The notes under the pieces: model-generated
The model's input: the letters and a program-made list of their open reading frames with translations, nothing else
Told to the model about the DNA's origin: nothing
Databases searched by the model: none
Program-made: the position numbers and the translations under genes
Source: SIG480 sp045636865
GTDB lineage: Bacteria > Bacillota > Clostridia > Oscillospirales > JAAYXM01
Reading direction: 5' to 3'
NCBI GenBank assembly: GCA_045636865.1
Contig: JAZTYJ010000001.1
Span: 7,259-71,258, forward strand
Length of the DNA: 64,000 nucleotides
Part shown: positions 42,227 through 50,294 of the stretch, piece after piece
Layout: every line of letters starts with the position of its first letter
Numbering within the stretch: position 1 is the first letter of the stretch

Positions 42227-43444
42227 TTAATCGCCTTTTTTTCGTATAGAGAACTCACCGTCAAGAAGTGATGCCGAGGTCATGGCATCGTCGCCAAATC
42301 TTTTTCTGATTTTGTCGATGGTAAGTTCGACGTTTTCGCGCTTTTTGACGGATTTTTCATCGCCGAAGAGTGAAATCTGCACATTGTCGGAAAGTGAGGC
42401 CTCGACAAGCGAGCCTGCGGTAACCGTGAGCATACGGACGGGACGGGAGGACTTTAAGTAATACTTGTTATAAAGCGATATTGCCGCCGTGGAAATCTCG
42501 CTTGAAAGGTGCGTTGGCGAATCAAGAGTCATCTGCCGCGAGGTTGTGTGAAATTCAGGATCGCGCACGGTCAGAGAGACGCATAATGCGCGCATTGAGT
42601 GTTTTCGGAGTCTTGTTGCAACGTCATCCGAAAGCGCGTGGATGGCGGTGCGGATTTCTGCGATGTCCGTGAGGTTATGAGAAAAGGTAAGTCCTCGTCC
42701 GACGGATTTCGGGCTCGTTTCTTCAAATGCGGAATGAACCGGGGAGGCGTCCTCTCCGTTGGCATAAGACTGAACAAGCTCACCGGTTTTGCCGAGATGA
42801 GCAGATATCATCGTGCGCGAAGCACAGGCAAGTTCACCGATTGTTGAGATTCCGAGTCGTGCAAAGGTTTCCCTTGAGCTTTTGCCTACAAACAGAAGGT
42901 CGGAAACAGGAAGCGGCCATACGATTTCCCTGAAGTTTTCGCGCGTTATCTCGGTTGTGGCATCAGGTTTTTTATAGTCGCTGCCGAGCTTTGCAAAAGA
43001 CTTGTTGAAAGACACGCCGACAGAAACGGTAAGCCCTGTCTCTTCTCTGACTACACGCCGGATATCGTCTGCAATTTCATGCGGAGTGCCGAAAAGGTGC
43101 GCGCTTCCCGTAACATCAAGCCACGATTCGTCAATGCCGAAGGGCTCAACTAAATCGGTGTAGCGAAGATATATGTCGTTTACTATCTTTGAGTATTTGG
43201 CATAATCGTCATAATGCGGAGGAACTAAAACGAGATCAGGACATTTCTTAAGAGCCTGCCAGATGGTTTCGGCAGTCTTTACGCCGAAGGCTTTTGCTTT
43301 TTCGTTTTTTGCTAAAATTATGCCGTGTCGCTTTTTCGGGTTTCCGCACACAGCCGTGGGATATGCGCGAAGCTCGGGATTTCTGACTTCTTCAACGGAT
43401 GCAAAAAACGAGTTTAAGTCACAGTGCAAAATAGCGCGCTCCAT
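42227..43444 (-). CDS. dinB: DNA polymerase IV (Y family)
   Basis: A 405-residue translesion polymerase. The palm residues are in LHCDLNSFFASVE (about 5-17) and GIDESWLDVTGS (about 104), the steric and finger part in KTAETIWQAL, the helix-hairpin-helix thumb near LFVGKSSRETFARLGISTIG and the little-finger domain at the end. ATG 43444 has AAGGAGG 7 bp upstream. The C-terminus RKKGD lacks an obvious beta-clamp QLxLF motif, but VQISLFGDEK near residue 365 resembles one. A 10-bp palindrome sits downstream of its promoter; no LexA box is seen. Confidence 0.94.
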   Translation of the reverse strand: MERAILHCDLNSFFASVEEVRNPELRAYPTAVCGNPKKRHGIILAKNEKAKAFGVKTAETIWQALKKCPDLVLVPPHYDDYAKYSKIVNDIYLRYTDLVEPFGIDESWLDVTGSAHLFGTPHEIADDIRRVVREETGLTVSVGVSFNKSFAKLGSDYKKPDATTEITRENFREIVWPLPVSDLLFVGKSSRETFARLGISTIGELACASRTMISAHLGKTGELVQSYANGEDASPVHSAFEETSPKSVGRGLTFSHNLTDIAEIRTAIHALSDDVATRLRKHSMRALCVSLTVRDPEFHTTSRQMTLDSPTHLSSEISTAAISLYNKYYLKSSRPVRMLTVTAGSLVEASLSDNVQISLFGDEKSVKKRENVELTIDKIRKRFGDDAMTSASLLDGEFSIRKKGD

Positions 43445-43460
43445 AAAGCTCCTCCTTTCG

Positions 43461-43481
43461 ATTATCATTTTAAATGATAAT
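43461..43481. promoter_or_regulatory. Candidate operator upstream of dinB: 10-bp palindrome
   Basis: ATTATCATTT and AAATGATAAT flank one central T, directly after the predicted start point of the dinB promoter. It is not a LexA (GAAC-N4-GTTC) box, and its half-sites are in the opposite order to a Fur box. Confidence 0.5.
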
Positions 43482-43484
43482 TAT

Positions 43485-43513
43485 AGTATATTGCAGAAAA
43501 TGCTTTCTGTCAA
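43485..43513 (-). promoter_or_regulatory. Promoter of dinB
   Basis: Exact TTGACA (43508-43513) and TATACT (43485-43490) with 17-bp spacing, between the terminator of the preceding small gene and dinB. Confidence 0.7.
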
Positions 43514-43524
43514 GTCCGGAAAAC

Positions 43525-43557
43525 AAAAAGAGCAAAGGCAAAGCCCTTGCTCTTTTT
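43525..43557 (-). terminator. Terminator of the small Asn/Gln-rich gene
   Basis: A 15-bp stem (43525-43539 and 43543-43557; one G-U pair on the minus strand) with an AAA/TTT loop and flanking T run. It starts 7 bp after the stop codon of the small gene. Confidence 0.85.
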
Positions 43558-43563
43558 GCAAGA

Positions 43564-43698
43564 CTAATAGTTGTTGTTTTCGTTTTTTTTGTTTTCCTGT
43601 TTGTTCTGTTCGTTTTTGTTCTGCTGAGAATTCTGGTTGTTCTTATTCTGCTGATTGTTCTGGTTACTCTTGTTCTGCTGGTTGTTTTCCTTTGACAT
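43564..43698 (-). CDS. 44-residue Asn/Gln/Lys-rich small protein, possible spore protein
   Basis: I recognise no family. Reading the minus strand from ATG 43698 gives 44 residues beginning MSKENNQQNKSNQNNQQNK and ending KKNENNNY. There are 18 asparagines and no hydrophobic residue between the start Met and the last Tyr. The block NQQNK recurs, so it grew partly by short repeats. It counts as a gene because GAGGAG lies 9 bp before the ATG, a terminator lies 7 bp after the stop, and a GAATA-N18-CATAATA promoter of sigma-G form is placed 54 bp upstream. Such hydrophilic, glutamine/asparagine-rich composition recalls gamma-type small acid-soluble spore proteins. A spore role is inference. Confidence 0.7.
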   Translation of the reverse strand: MSKENNQQNKSNQNNQQNKNNQNSQQNKNEQNKQENKKNENNNY

Positions 43699-43751
43699 TT
43701 TAAACGTCTCCTCATATGAAATGTATCATCATCCGATAAATGATGTATTCA

Positions 43752-43781
43752 TATTATGTACGAAAGAGGATATGTCTATTC
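43752..43781 (-). promoter_or_regulatory. Sigma-G-like promoter of the small Asn/Gln-rich gene
   Basis: GAATA (43777-43781), an 18-bp spacer and CATAATA (43752-43758) match the forespore sigma-G pattern as known from B. subtilis (GHATR, 17-18 bp, CATWHTA). No sigma-A promoter with proper spacing is seen here. Confidence 0.5.
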
Positions 43782-43798
43782 AAAAAATTTAAATTAAC

Positions 43799-43827
43799 TT
43801 GAAAAAGAAGTTGAAATGATGTATACT
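43799..43827 (+). promoter_or_regulatory. Promoter of yebC-degV
   Basis: TTGAAA (43799-43804) and TATACT (43822-43827), 17-bp spacing. Confidence 0.6.
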
Positions 43828-43892
43828 ATATAATGTTATGTTGTGTGGTTTTGAAATCGCACTATACTAAATTCACGGAATGAGGAAATAAA

Positions 43893-44618
43893 ATGTCAGG
43901 ACACTCCAAATGGAAAAATATTTTACACAAAAAAGAAAAAACTGATGCACAGCGTGCAAAAATTTTCACAAAGATAGGTCGCGAAATGTCTGTTGCCGTT
44001 AAGGAAGGCGGCCCTGATCCGCTCAGCAACTCAAAGCTTGCAGCCTGCATTGCAAAGGCAAAGGCAAACAACGTTCCGAACGACAACATCAAGAGAATCA
44101 TTGAGCGCGCATCGGGTGCTGACGGCGCAAACTATGAAACAATCGTTTATGAGGGATACGGTCCGTGCGGCGTTGCGGTTATCGTCGAGACGATGACAGA
44201 TAACAGAAACCGCACAGCCTCTGAAATGCGCCACTACTTTGACAAATACGGTGGAAATCTCGGCGCAACGGGTTGCGTAAGCTGGCAGTTTGACAACAAG
44301 GGTATCGTTGTTGTTGAGCGCGGCGCGGTTGATGAGGACGAGCTTATGATGGCGTGCCTTGAAGCAGGCGCTGACGATGTCGAAGTGAGCGAAGAGGTTG
44401 CAGAGGTATATTGCGAGCCGACTGCAGTTGCTGAAGTGTCAGAAGCTCTTACGGGCGCAGGATATACCGTTGTTTCAGCAGAAGCAGAGCTTGTTCCGCA
44501 GACTTATATGAAGCTTACGGGCGAGGATGACATCAAGAATATGCAGAAGCTTCTTGATATGCTTGATGACAACGACGATGTTCAGAATGTTTATCATAAT
44601 TGGGAAGAGGAAGAATAA
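43893..44618 (+). CDS. YebC/PmpR family protein
   Basis: A 241-residue protein with the family start MSGHSKWKNILHKKEKTDAQ, RAKIFTKIGREMSVAVKEGG, and the central IKRIIERASGAD. The family was described as transcriptional regulators and more recently as factors that help ribosomes through proline stretches. Domain order is the three-domain TACO1-like fold. The ribosome site is weak (GAGGAAATAAA). degV follows after 28 bp. Confidence 0.95.
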   Translation: MSGHSKWKNILHKKEKTDAQRAKIFTKIGREMSVAVKEGGPDPLSNSKLAACIAKAKANNVPNDNIKRIIERASGADGANYETIVYEGYGPCGVAVIVETMTDNRNRTASEMRHYFDKYGGNLGATGCVSWQFDNKGIVVVERGAVDEDELMMACLEAGADDVEVSEEVAEVYCEPTAVAEVSEALTGAGYTVVSAEAELVPQTYMKLTGEDDIKNMQKLLDMLDDNDDVQNVYHNWEEEE

Positions 44619-44646
44619 ACTTTCTAATAAGGAAAGGGGATAAGAT

Positions 44647-45498
44647 ATGTCAAAGATTATTCTCAGCGCTGACCGCACATGCGATATAGGTGAGGCACTT
44701 CAGGAAAAATATTCCGTAAACCTTATTTCATATTCAATTACGCTTGAAGATAAAAAGTATATTGACAGTGTTGACATTTTTCCGGATGATTTGTATGAGG
44801 CATACCGCAAAAACGGTGCACTGCCGAAAACCTCTGCAATAAATCCGCAGGAATATATCGAATATTTCAAAAAATGGACAGACGAGGGCTATGAAGTTAT
44901 TCATATAACTCTTTCGTCTGCAGTAACAAGCAGTTATCAGTCATGTGTGCTTGCGGCGGCAGAGCTTCCGGGCGTTTATGTTATCGACTCAAAAAACATT
45001 TCAAGTGCAATCGCACTTCTCGTTATGGAAGCGGGAGACAGAATTGAAAAAGGCTTGCCGGCAGCGCAGATAGTTGAGGAGGTCTCGGCTCTCCGTGAAA
45101 AGAGCCATTGCAGCTTTGTTCTCGAAACGCTTGAGTTTATGAAAGCGGGAGGACGTTGCTCGGGCGTTGCGGCTCTTGCGGCAGGTATGCTCGGCCTCAA
45201 GGTTTCAATTGAAGTTGACAACAAAACGGGCGAGCTTCACGCTGCAAAGAAATATCGCGGAAATATGGACCGCGTTCTTGCTCAGTATGTGTCGGAGCAG
45301 TTTGAAAAATACCCGAATATCGACAGAAAGCGTATGTATATCACACATTCGGGCGTGCCGGAGGAAAGACTTGCGCTTGTTAAGAAGCAGGTAGAGGAGT
45401 CAGGCCTCTTTGATGAGATTTATACCTCGCGTGCAAGTTGCACGATTTCAACCCATTGCGGACCGGGAACTCTCGGCGTTCTGTTTTTGGAAAAGTAA
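44647..45498 (+). CDS. DegV family fatty-acid-binding protein (FakB-like)
   Basis: A 283-residue EDD-fold protein binding a fatty acid in the cleft between two domains. Motifs: KIILSADRTCDIGE at the start (TDS in most members is replaced by ADR), LPKTSAINPQEYIEYF, HITLSSAVTSSYQS (carboxylate-binding Ser/Thr), LEFMKAGGRCSG and the C-terminal THCGPGTLGVLFLEK. It is a candidate FakB partner of FakA at 36083-37720, though several DegV paralogs are usual and this locus shows no link. AAAGGGG ribosome site. Confidence 0.9.
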   Translation: MSKIILSADRTCDIGEALQEKYSVNLISYSITLEDKKYIDSVDIFPDDLYEAYRKNGALPKTSAINPQEYIEYFKKWTDEGYEVIHITLSSAVTSSYQSCVLAAAELPGVYVIDSKNISSAIALLVMEAGDRIEKGLPAAQIVEEVSALREKSHCSFVLETLEFMKAGGRCSGVAALAAGMLGLKVSIEVDNKTGELHAAKKYRGNMDRVLAQYVSEQFEKYPNIDRKRMYITHSGVPEERLALVKKQVEESGLFDEIYTSRASCTISTHCGPGTLGVLFLEK

Positions 45499-45569
45499 AT
45501 AAGACAATTAAATATACCCATGCATTTTTGAAAAAGCGAATCCAGCAGGTGATATTTGATTTGTGTGGC

Positions 45570-45607
45570 AAAAACAGAGGGAATGCAGATGCATTCCCTC
45601 TGTTTTT
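45570..45607 (+). terminator. Terminator of yebC-degV
   Basis: A perfect 17-bp stem AAAAACAGAGGGAATGC/GCATTCCCTCTGTTTTT with an AGAT loop. The rest of 45499-45727 holds no gene that I can support. Confidence 0.85.
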
Positions 45608-45671
45608 ATATTTTTGTGTATGTTTTTTGGATTTATCGGCTACAGCAAGCAAAAGAAGATGTAGGCTAAAT

Positions 45672-45713
45672 AAAAACAAGTATGCTGTTGTTTTATTCAG
45701 CATACTTGTTTTT
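45672..45713. terminator. Second terminator, facing the SbcD-like gene
   Basis: A perfect 16-bp stem AAAAACAAGTATGCTG/CAGCATACTTGTTTTT (45672-45687, 45698-45713) with T runs on both sides; it probably ends the minus-strand rny-ymdB-sbcD-like operon. Confidence 0.85.
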
Positions 45714-45727
45714 TTGTAAAATCAGGC

Positions 45728-46795
45728 TTACATTTCTCTATTCTCAATTGCGTCGATTCCGAAGCGCGTTGCGAGCTTTATTTTTTCTTTTTCTTCATCC
45801 GTTTCGGCAGAGTCGAGACGAAGTTTCATTTTGCGAAGGAACACTCCGCGAAGGTCATCGTCTTCAATGCCTTCCCAGATGTCTCGCGGTGCTGTGGTGT
45901 GGTCAAAAATTTCGACTGATTTGTAAGACGTAATCATATCCTTTATTTCTGATTCATTGAGCGCCTCGCTCTCACCCGTAACGGTAAGCCGCAAAAATTC
46001 GTTTTCGCGCGGAGTCGGAAGTTTTGTGCGGATGTCGGGAATGTCTTTTGCATCGACCGTCTCTTCACGGTAACGGATGTCGGAAACTACCCTTCGCGTG
46101 AGTGAAACGTTTCCTTTTTCTATTTCGCCGATATAGACTGCCGTATCGTAACACTCACCGAAATCGCGAGCCTCGGGGCATCCGCAATAGGCATAATGGG
46201 TGCTGCACTCACGCATCACATCCGTAGGCTTGTGGATGTGGGCAAGGGCAATGTAGTCTGCACCGCTTCTTCCGATTTCGGATGCGGAAACGGGGCTGTA
46301 CCCCTCACCGTATAGGTTAGAATGCAAAATTACGATGTTTGAAAGCTCGTCATTTTCGACGGAAAAACCGTCGAGGATGCGCTCGTCATAAACCTCGCTT
46401 GTATATGCCGCACCGTATATGCGGAGAGATAACTCCGGGATTTCAACAGGGGTGAGGTTACGGGATGAGAAAATATGTACGTTTTCGGGAAAGTCGAGCG
46501 TTGCATAGGGCGATGCCGGAGTTAGCGGATCATGGTTTCCCGGTGTTATGAACACTCTGCACTTTGCTCGGCGAAGATCGCGGAGAAATGAATCCGCAGT
46601 TTCGGGGCGGACGGAGCATGAGTCAAAAACGTCACCTGCGAGAATAAGCACATCGACATTTTCACTGTTTGCAATATCAACTATTTTTGAGAAGATGTTT
46701 CGAAGACTTTCGCGACGTGCGCGCTGCTCGTCTTCGGGAAAATCGACAAAGCGACTATCGAGATGGATATCGCCCGTGTGAATGATTTTAGCCAT
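45728..46795 (-). CDS. SbcD/YhaO-like DNA repair metallophosphoesterase
   Basis: A 355-residue Mre11-type nuclease with metal motifs GDIHLDS (8-14), LAGDVFDS (about 52), GNHDP (about 86), ILHSN and ALAHIHKP. The C-terminal 100 residues, rich in acidic residues, are the capping/partner-binding part. Mre11 homologs usually work with an SbcC/YhaN/Rad50 ATPase gene placed next to them; here the downstream neighbour is absent (terminator) and the upstream one is ymdB, so the partner, if any, is encoded elsewhere. AAAGGA ribosome site; it starts 5 bp after ymdB. Confidence 0.85.
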   Translation of the reverse strand: MAKIIHTGDIHLDSRFVDFPEDEQRARRESLRNIFSKIVDIANSENVDVLILAGDVFDSCSVRPETADSFLRDLRRAKCRVFITPGNHDPLTPASPYATLDFPENVHIFSSRNLTPVEIPELSLRIYGAAYTSEVYDERILDGFSVENDELSNIVILHSNLYGEGYSPVSASEIGRSGADYIALAHIHKPTDVMRECSTHYAYCGCPEARDFGECYDTAVYIGEIEKGNVSLTRRVVSDIRYREETVDAKDIPDIRTKLPTPRENEFLRLTVTGESEALNESEIKDMITSYKSVEIFDHTTAPRDIWEGIEDDDLRGVFLRKMKLRLDSAETDEEKEKIKLATRFGIDAIENREM

Positions 46796-46800
46796 ATAAA

Positions 46801-47580
46801 CTATCCTTTCAGGATTTTATTGATGCGCGTAACGGAGAGGCATCTGCCCTCGTCGGAGATGTCAAAGCACGCGCCGTTTATCATTGCAGGACCTTCGGCT
46901 TCCGTAAATCGTTCGGGAACGGAGCCAAGAAACGTTGCAAGAGATTTTTCGGGCGCAGTTCCGATAACGGAGTTGTATGGACCGCACATACCGAGGTCGC
47001 ATATAAATCCTGTTCCGCCGGGGAGAATCTTTTCGTCTGCCGTCTGGACGTGGGTGTGAGTGCCCCAGAGTGCGGAGATTCTGCCGTCGAGATAAAAGCC
47101 GAGAGCTTGCTTTTCGCTTGTTGCCTCCGCGTGGAAATCGCAGAGTGCGATGTCGTATTCACTCTCGAGCTTTTTGAGAATGGCATCGGCGGCGAAGAAA
47201 GGATTATCCGCACCGGCGGTCATACCGAAACGCCCCATAAGATTTATGACAAGCGCGCGGCGGCCGAATGCATCAAATATACCGTATCCGACACCGGGTG
47301 CATTGCCCGGAATATTGTAAGGACGGAGAAGCGATGATTCATTTTCAATATACTGCGCTATCTGACGCCGTCCCCACGTGTGGTTTCCGAGGGTTATAAC
47401 GTCAGCCCCGGCCTTGAACAGCATATCAGCCTGGTCGGGAGTAATGCCAACCATATCGGCATTTTCACCGTTTATAACGGTGAATTTTGCATTGTATTCG
47501 CGTTTTAGGAGAGAGAGGTTTTCACAAATCGCCATAACGCCCGACTTGCCTACAACATCTCCCAATGCAAGAATTTTCAA
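46801..47580 (-). CDS. ymdB: YmdB-type calcineurin-like phosphodiesterase
   Basis: A 259-residue metallophosphoesterase of the TIGR00282 family: KILALGDVVGKSG (metal), INGENADMVGIT, TLGNHTWGRRQI, DFHAEATSEK and WGTHTHVQTADEKILPGGT. In B. subtilis YmdB hydrolyses 2',3'-cyclic nucleotides and affects biofilm versus motility states. The start is TTG 47580 with AGAGGAA upstream. It lies downstream of rny, the same order as in Bacillus, separated by a hairpin (47612-47666). Confidence 0.94.
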   Translation of the reverse strand: MKILALGDVVGKSGVMAICENLSLLKREYNAKFTVINGENADMVGITPDQADMLFKAGADVITLGNHTWGRRQIAQYIENESSLLRPYNIPGNAPGVGYGIFDAFGRRALVINLMGRFGMTAGADNPFFAADAILKKLESEYDIALCDFHAEATSEKQALGFYLDGRISALWGTHTHVQTADEKILPGGTGFICDLGMCGPYNSVIGTAPEKSLATFLGSVPERFTEAEGPAMINGACFDISDEGRCLSVTRINKILKG

Positions 47581-47611
47581 AATAAGTTCCTCTTTCTAAT
47601 ATCAGATAAAA

Positions 47612-47666
47612 AAGCGGTGTATCCCTTTTATGATATTGTATCACAAATTTCGGGAATACACCACTT
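47612..47666 (-). terminator. Long-loop hairpin between rny and ymdB
   Basis: On the minus strand AAGTGGTGTATTCCC pairs with GGGATACACCGCTT across a loop of about 26 nt (one bulge), followed by six Ts. It may partly separate rny from ymdB expression or be processed. Confidence 0.55.
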
Positions 47667-47678
47667 AATTTTGAAATA

Positions 47679-49244
47679 TTATTTTGCGTAGTCGATCGCG
47701 CGAGTTTCACGGACGAGGTGAACCTTGATCTGACCGGGGTATTCAAGCTCGTCTTCGATCTTCTTTGCAAGCTCGTGTGAAAGAAGAACAAGCTCGTCAT
47801 CGTTGACCTTGTCGGGATTTACGATTATGCGGACCTCACGGCCTGCCTGAATAGCAAATGAGCTTTCAACTCCGGGGAAGAAGTTTGCGATTTCCTCGAG
47901 CTTTTCAAGACGCTTGATGTAGTTCTCAAGGTTTTCGCGGCGTGCACCCGGACGTGCGGCGCTGATAGCGTCGGCAGCCTGAACGAGAGCAGCGATAACT
48001 GTTCTTGCTTCAACGTCACCGTGGTGAGCGTGAATTGCGTGAACGATCTCTTCGTTTTCTTTGTATTTTTTTGCAATGTCAACACCGATAGAGATGTGTG
48101 AGCCCTCAACCTCGTGGTCGACAGATTTGCCGATATCGTGGAGAAGACCTGCGCGCTTTGCGAGCATAACGTCAACTCCAAGCTCTGCGGCGAGAAGACC
48201 TGCGATGTGAGCAACTTCGATAGAGTGTTTAAGAACATTCTGACCGTAGCTTGTGCGGAAACGGAGACGACCGGGAAGCGTGACGATTTCGGGATTTAAG
48301 CCGTGAAGGCCTGTGTCAAATGTAGCGCGTTCACCTTCCTGTCTGATAACGAGGTCAACCTCGCGGCGTGCCTTTTCAACCATCTCTTCGATTCTTGCAG
48401 GATGGATGCGACCGTCTGCAATGAGCTTTTCAAGAGAGAGACGTGCGATTTCACGTCTGACGGGGTCAAAGCTTGAGAGTGTGATAGCTTCGGGTGTATC
48501 GTCAATGATGAGGTCAACACCCGTGAGAGTTTCGAGAGTGCGGATGTTTCGACCTTCACGACCGATGATTCGGCCCTTCATCTCATCGTTGGGGAGAGGA
48601 ACAACTGAAACAGTAGCCTCTGCAACGTGGTCTGCTGCACACTTCTGAATTGCAAGAGAAATGAGGTTTCGTGCCTTTTCGTCTGCCTCGTCCTTGAACT
48701 GGTCTTCAAGGTTTTTGAGAAGAACAGCGTAATCGTGGCGGACTTCAGATTCGAGGTTCTGAATGAGGAATTGCTTAGCTTCTTCAACTGTGTAGCCTGA
48801 GATTTTTTCAAGCATTTCAAGCTGACTGCGCTTTATCAACCTGAGCTCTTCGTTGAGGGCATCGTTTTCCTTTACCTTCTTTTCTAAAACGGCTTCTTTC
48901 TGTTCGATTGCTGCGTGTTTCTTGTCGAGAGATTCCTCTCTCTGATCGACTCTGCGCTCCTGCTTCTGAAGTTCAGCGCGTCTATCCTTCATTTCACGGT
49001 CAAATTCCGTGCGGCTCTTGTGAATTTCTTCTTTGGCTTCGATGAGAAGTTCACGTTTCTTGCTCTCCGCAGTTTTTATGGAGTCATTAACAATTCTTTT
49101 TGCCTCTTCTTCGGCACTCTTTATTGTTTTTTCTGCAACTCTTTTGCGGAAAGCAATGCCGAGAACAAAAGCAATTATTGCAACAACAACTAAAATCGCA
49201 ACAACTATTGAAAATGTAACAAGTGATAATCCGAAAATTTCCAT
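47679..49244 (-). CDS. rny: Ribonuclease Y
   Basis: A 521-residue membrane-anchored endoribonuclease that initiates mRNA decay. An N-terminal helix (FSIVVAILVVVAIIAFVLG) anchors it, 30-190 is a charged coiled coil, about 205-275 a KH domain (GRIIGREGRNIRTLE), and the HD domain follows with LLHDIGKSVDHE and HAHHGDVEA. Length and order match the family. GAGGAGG lies 13 bp upstream of ATG 49244. A promoter with a long leader precedes it. ymdB and the SbcD-like gene follow. Confidence 0.97.
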   Translation of the reverse strand: MEIFGLSLVTFSIVVAILVVVAIIAFVLGIAFRKRVAEKTIKSAEEEAKRIVNDSIKTAESKKRELLIEAKEEIHKSRTEFDREMKDRRAELQKQERRVDQREESLDKKHAAIEQKEAVLEKKVKENDALNEELRLIKRSQLEMLEKISGYTVEEAKQFLIQNLESEVRHDYAVLLKNLEDQFKDEADEKARNLISLAIQKCAADHVAEATVSVVPLPNDEMKGRIIGREGRNIRTLETLTGVDLIIDDTPEAITLSSFDPVRREIARLSLEKLIADGRIHPARIEEMVEKARREVDLVIRQEGERATFDTGLHGLNPEIVTLPGRLRFRTSYGQNVLKHSIEVAHIAGLLAAELGVDVMLAKRAGLLHDIGKSVDHEVEGSHISIGVDIAKKYKENEEIVHAIHAHHGDVEARTVIAALVQAADAISAARPGARRENLENYIKRLEKLEEIANFFPGVESSFAIQAGREVRIIVNPDKVNDDELVLLSHELAKKIEDELEYPGQIKVHLVRETRAIDYAK

Positions 49245-49371
49245 GTCTTTGCATTACCTCCTCTGTTGAAATAAAAGATTAAAACAAGTAAATATGTATA
49301 AGTCAGTATTATATAAAAATGCGGAAGATCCGCAAAGCGCAAATCAATAAAACCGATTTATCCACTCTTAT

Positions 49372-49400
49372 ATTTTAATTGTAAAATGGCAAGATGTCAA
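49372..49400 (-). promoter_or_regulatory. Promoter of rny
   Basis: TTGACA (49395-49400) and TAAAAT (49372-49377), 17-bp spacing, giving a leader of about 120 nt that contains a small GCGGA/TCCGC hairpin (49321-49333). Nothing else is seen in 49245-49493 apart from the trmN6 promoter. Confidence 0.65.
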
Positions 49401-49493
49401 GAAAAAACCGAATAAATATTCAAAATTTTGCGAAATTTTTATATTGACTTTTTACCGTGCAGAAGATAACATTTAGTCAAAGGGGTGAGACCT

Positions 49494-50207
49494 ATGAAGC
49501 TCGATGAACTCGGAATAGGCGGATTTGTGATGGAGCAGGACTCAAAATATTTGAAACTCGGCACGGATTCGATGCTTCTTTCTGAATTTGCAAAGGTCAG
49601 AAAGAGAGACCGGATATGTGATCTCGGTTGCGGCAGCGGAGCAGTTTCAATACTGCTTGCGGCAAGGCATCCCGAAGTTTCGCTCTGCGGAGTTGAAATC
49701 GTTGAGGGTGCTTATAATCTTGCAAAAAAGAATATATTTCACAACAGAATAGAAGAACGCATGCAGGTGTTTCATATGGACCTTAAGGATGTTGCGGAAA
49801 GATTTGAAACGGGAAGCTTTGATGCGGTTGTTTCCAATCCTCCGTTTATGCAGATGGGCGGAGGAATCCCTACAGGAAGAGAAGAGCTTCTTTGTGCAAG
49901 GATGGAGCTTCGCTGCACGATTGACGATGTCTGCCGTGCGGCATCGTATCTTCTTAAGTTTGGAGGAAGCTTTTCTCTTGTTTACCGTCCGTCAAGGCTT
50001 TCTGATCTTTTTGCGGCACTTCTTAAAAATAATATGCAGCCAAAGCGGATGCGTCTTGTTCAGGATACAGTTTTTGCAGAACCGTCGCTCGTGCTCCTTG
50101 AAGCACGGAAGGGTGGAGGCAGCGGAATAAAGCTTCTTCCGACGCTGATTCTCAAAAACGAAGACGGCAGTGAGAGTGAAGAAACAAAACGAATATATCA
50201 AAGATAG
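49494..50207 (+). CDS. tRNA(1)(Val) A37 N6-methyltransferase-like (TrmN6/YabB)
   Basis: A 237-residue class I methyltransferase with DLGCGSGAVSILLA (AdoMet loop, about 44-57), GVEIVEGAYNLAKKN, and the adenine-N6 motif AVVSNPPFMQMGGG at about 118-131. The N-terminal LGTDSMLLSEFAKV is the usual TrmN6 entry. It methylates A37 next to the anticodon. ATG 49494 is better placed from AAAGGGGTGA than the GTG at 49485. A moderate promoter (TTGACT-17-TAACAT, from about 49444) precedes it. Confidence 0.88.
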   Translation: MKLDELGIGGFVMEQDSKYLKLGTDSMLLSEFAKVRKRDRICDLGCGSGAVSILLAARHPEVSLCGVEIVEGAYNLAKKNIFHNRIEERMQVFHMDLKDVAERFETGSFDAVVSNPPFMQMGGGIPTGREELLCARMELRCTIDDVCRAASYLLKFGGSFSLVYRPSRLSDLFAALLKNNMQPKRMRLVQDTVFAEPSLVLLEARKGGGSGIKLLPTLILKNEDGSESEETKRIYQR

Positions 50208-50215
50208 CTTTTCGT

Positions 50216-50245
50216 CAAAATGTCGGTTTTAAAACCGGCATTTTG
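50216..50245 (+). terminator. Hairpin after trmN6-like gene
   Basis: CAAAATGTCGGTTTT/AAAACCGGCATTTTG (one G-U pair) without loop bases or long T run; a weak terminator. Confidence 0.55.
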
Positions 50246-50294
50246 TGTAAAATGACGAATATTTATAACGGTATAAGCTTTCGTAAAAAAGTTC

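Noticed and set aside
43461..43481. Fur or LexA box at dinB
   Set aside because: Half-sites are everted relative to the TGATAAT-N-ATTATCA Fur box, and there is no GAAC/GTTC pair.
43470..43715. 81-codon Arg/Thr-rich minus-strand frame and the 73-codon plus-strand Val/Phe/Leu frame over the same bases
   Set aside because: Both are shadow frames of the 44-codon Asn/Gln-rich gene, the only one with a ribosome site, promoter and terminator in register.
45438..45719. 93-codon plus-strand open frame after degV
   Set aside because: It runs through two perfect terminator hairpins and starts inside degV; no ribosome site.
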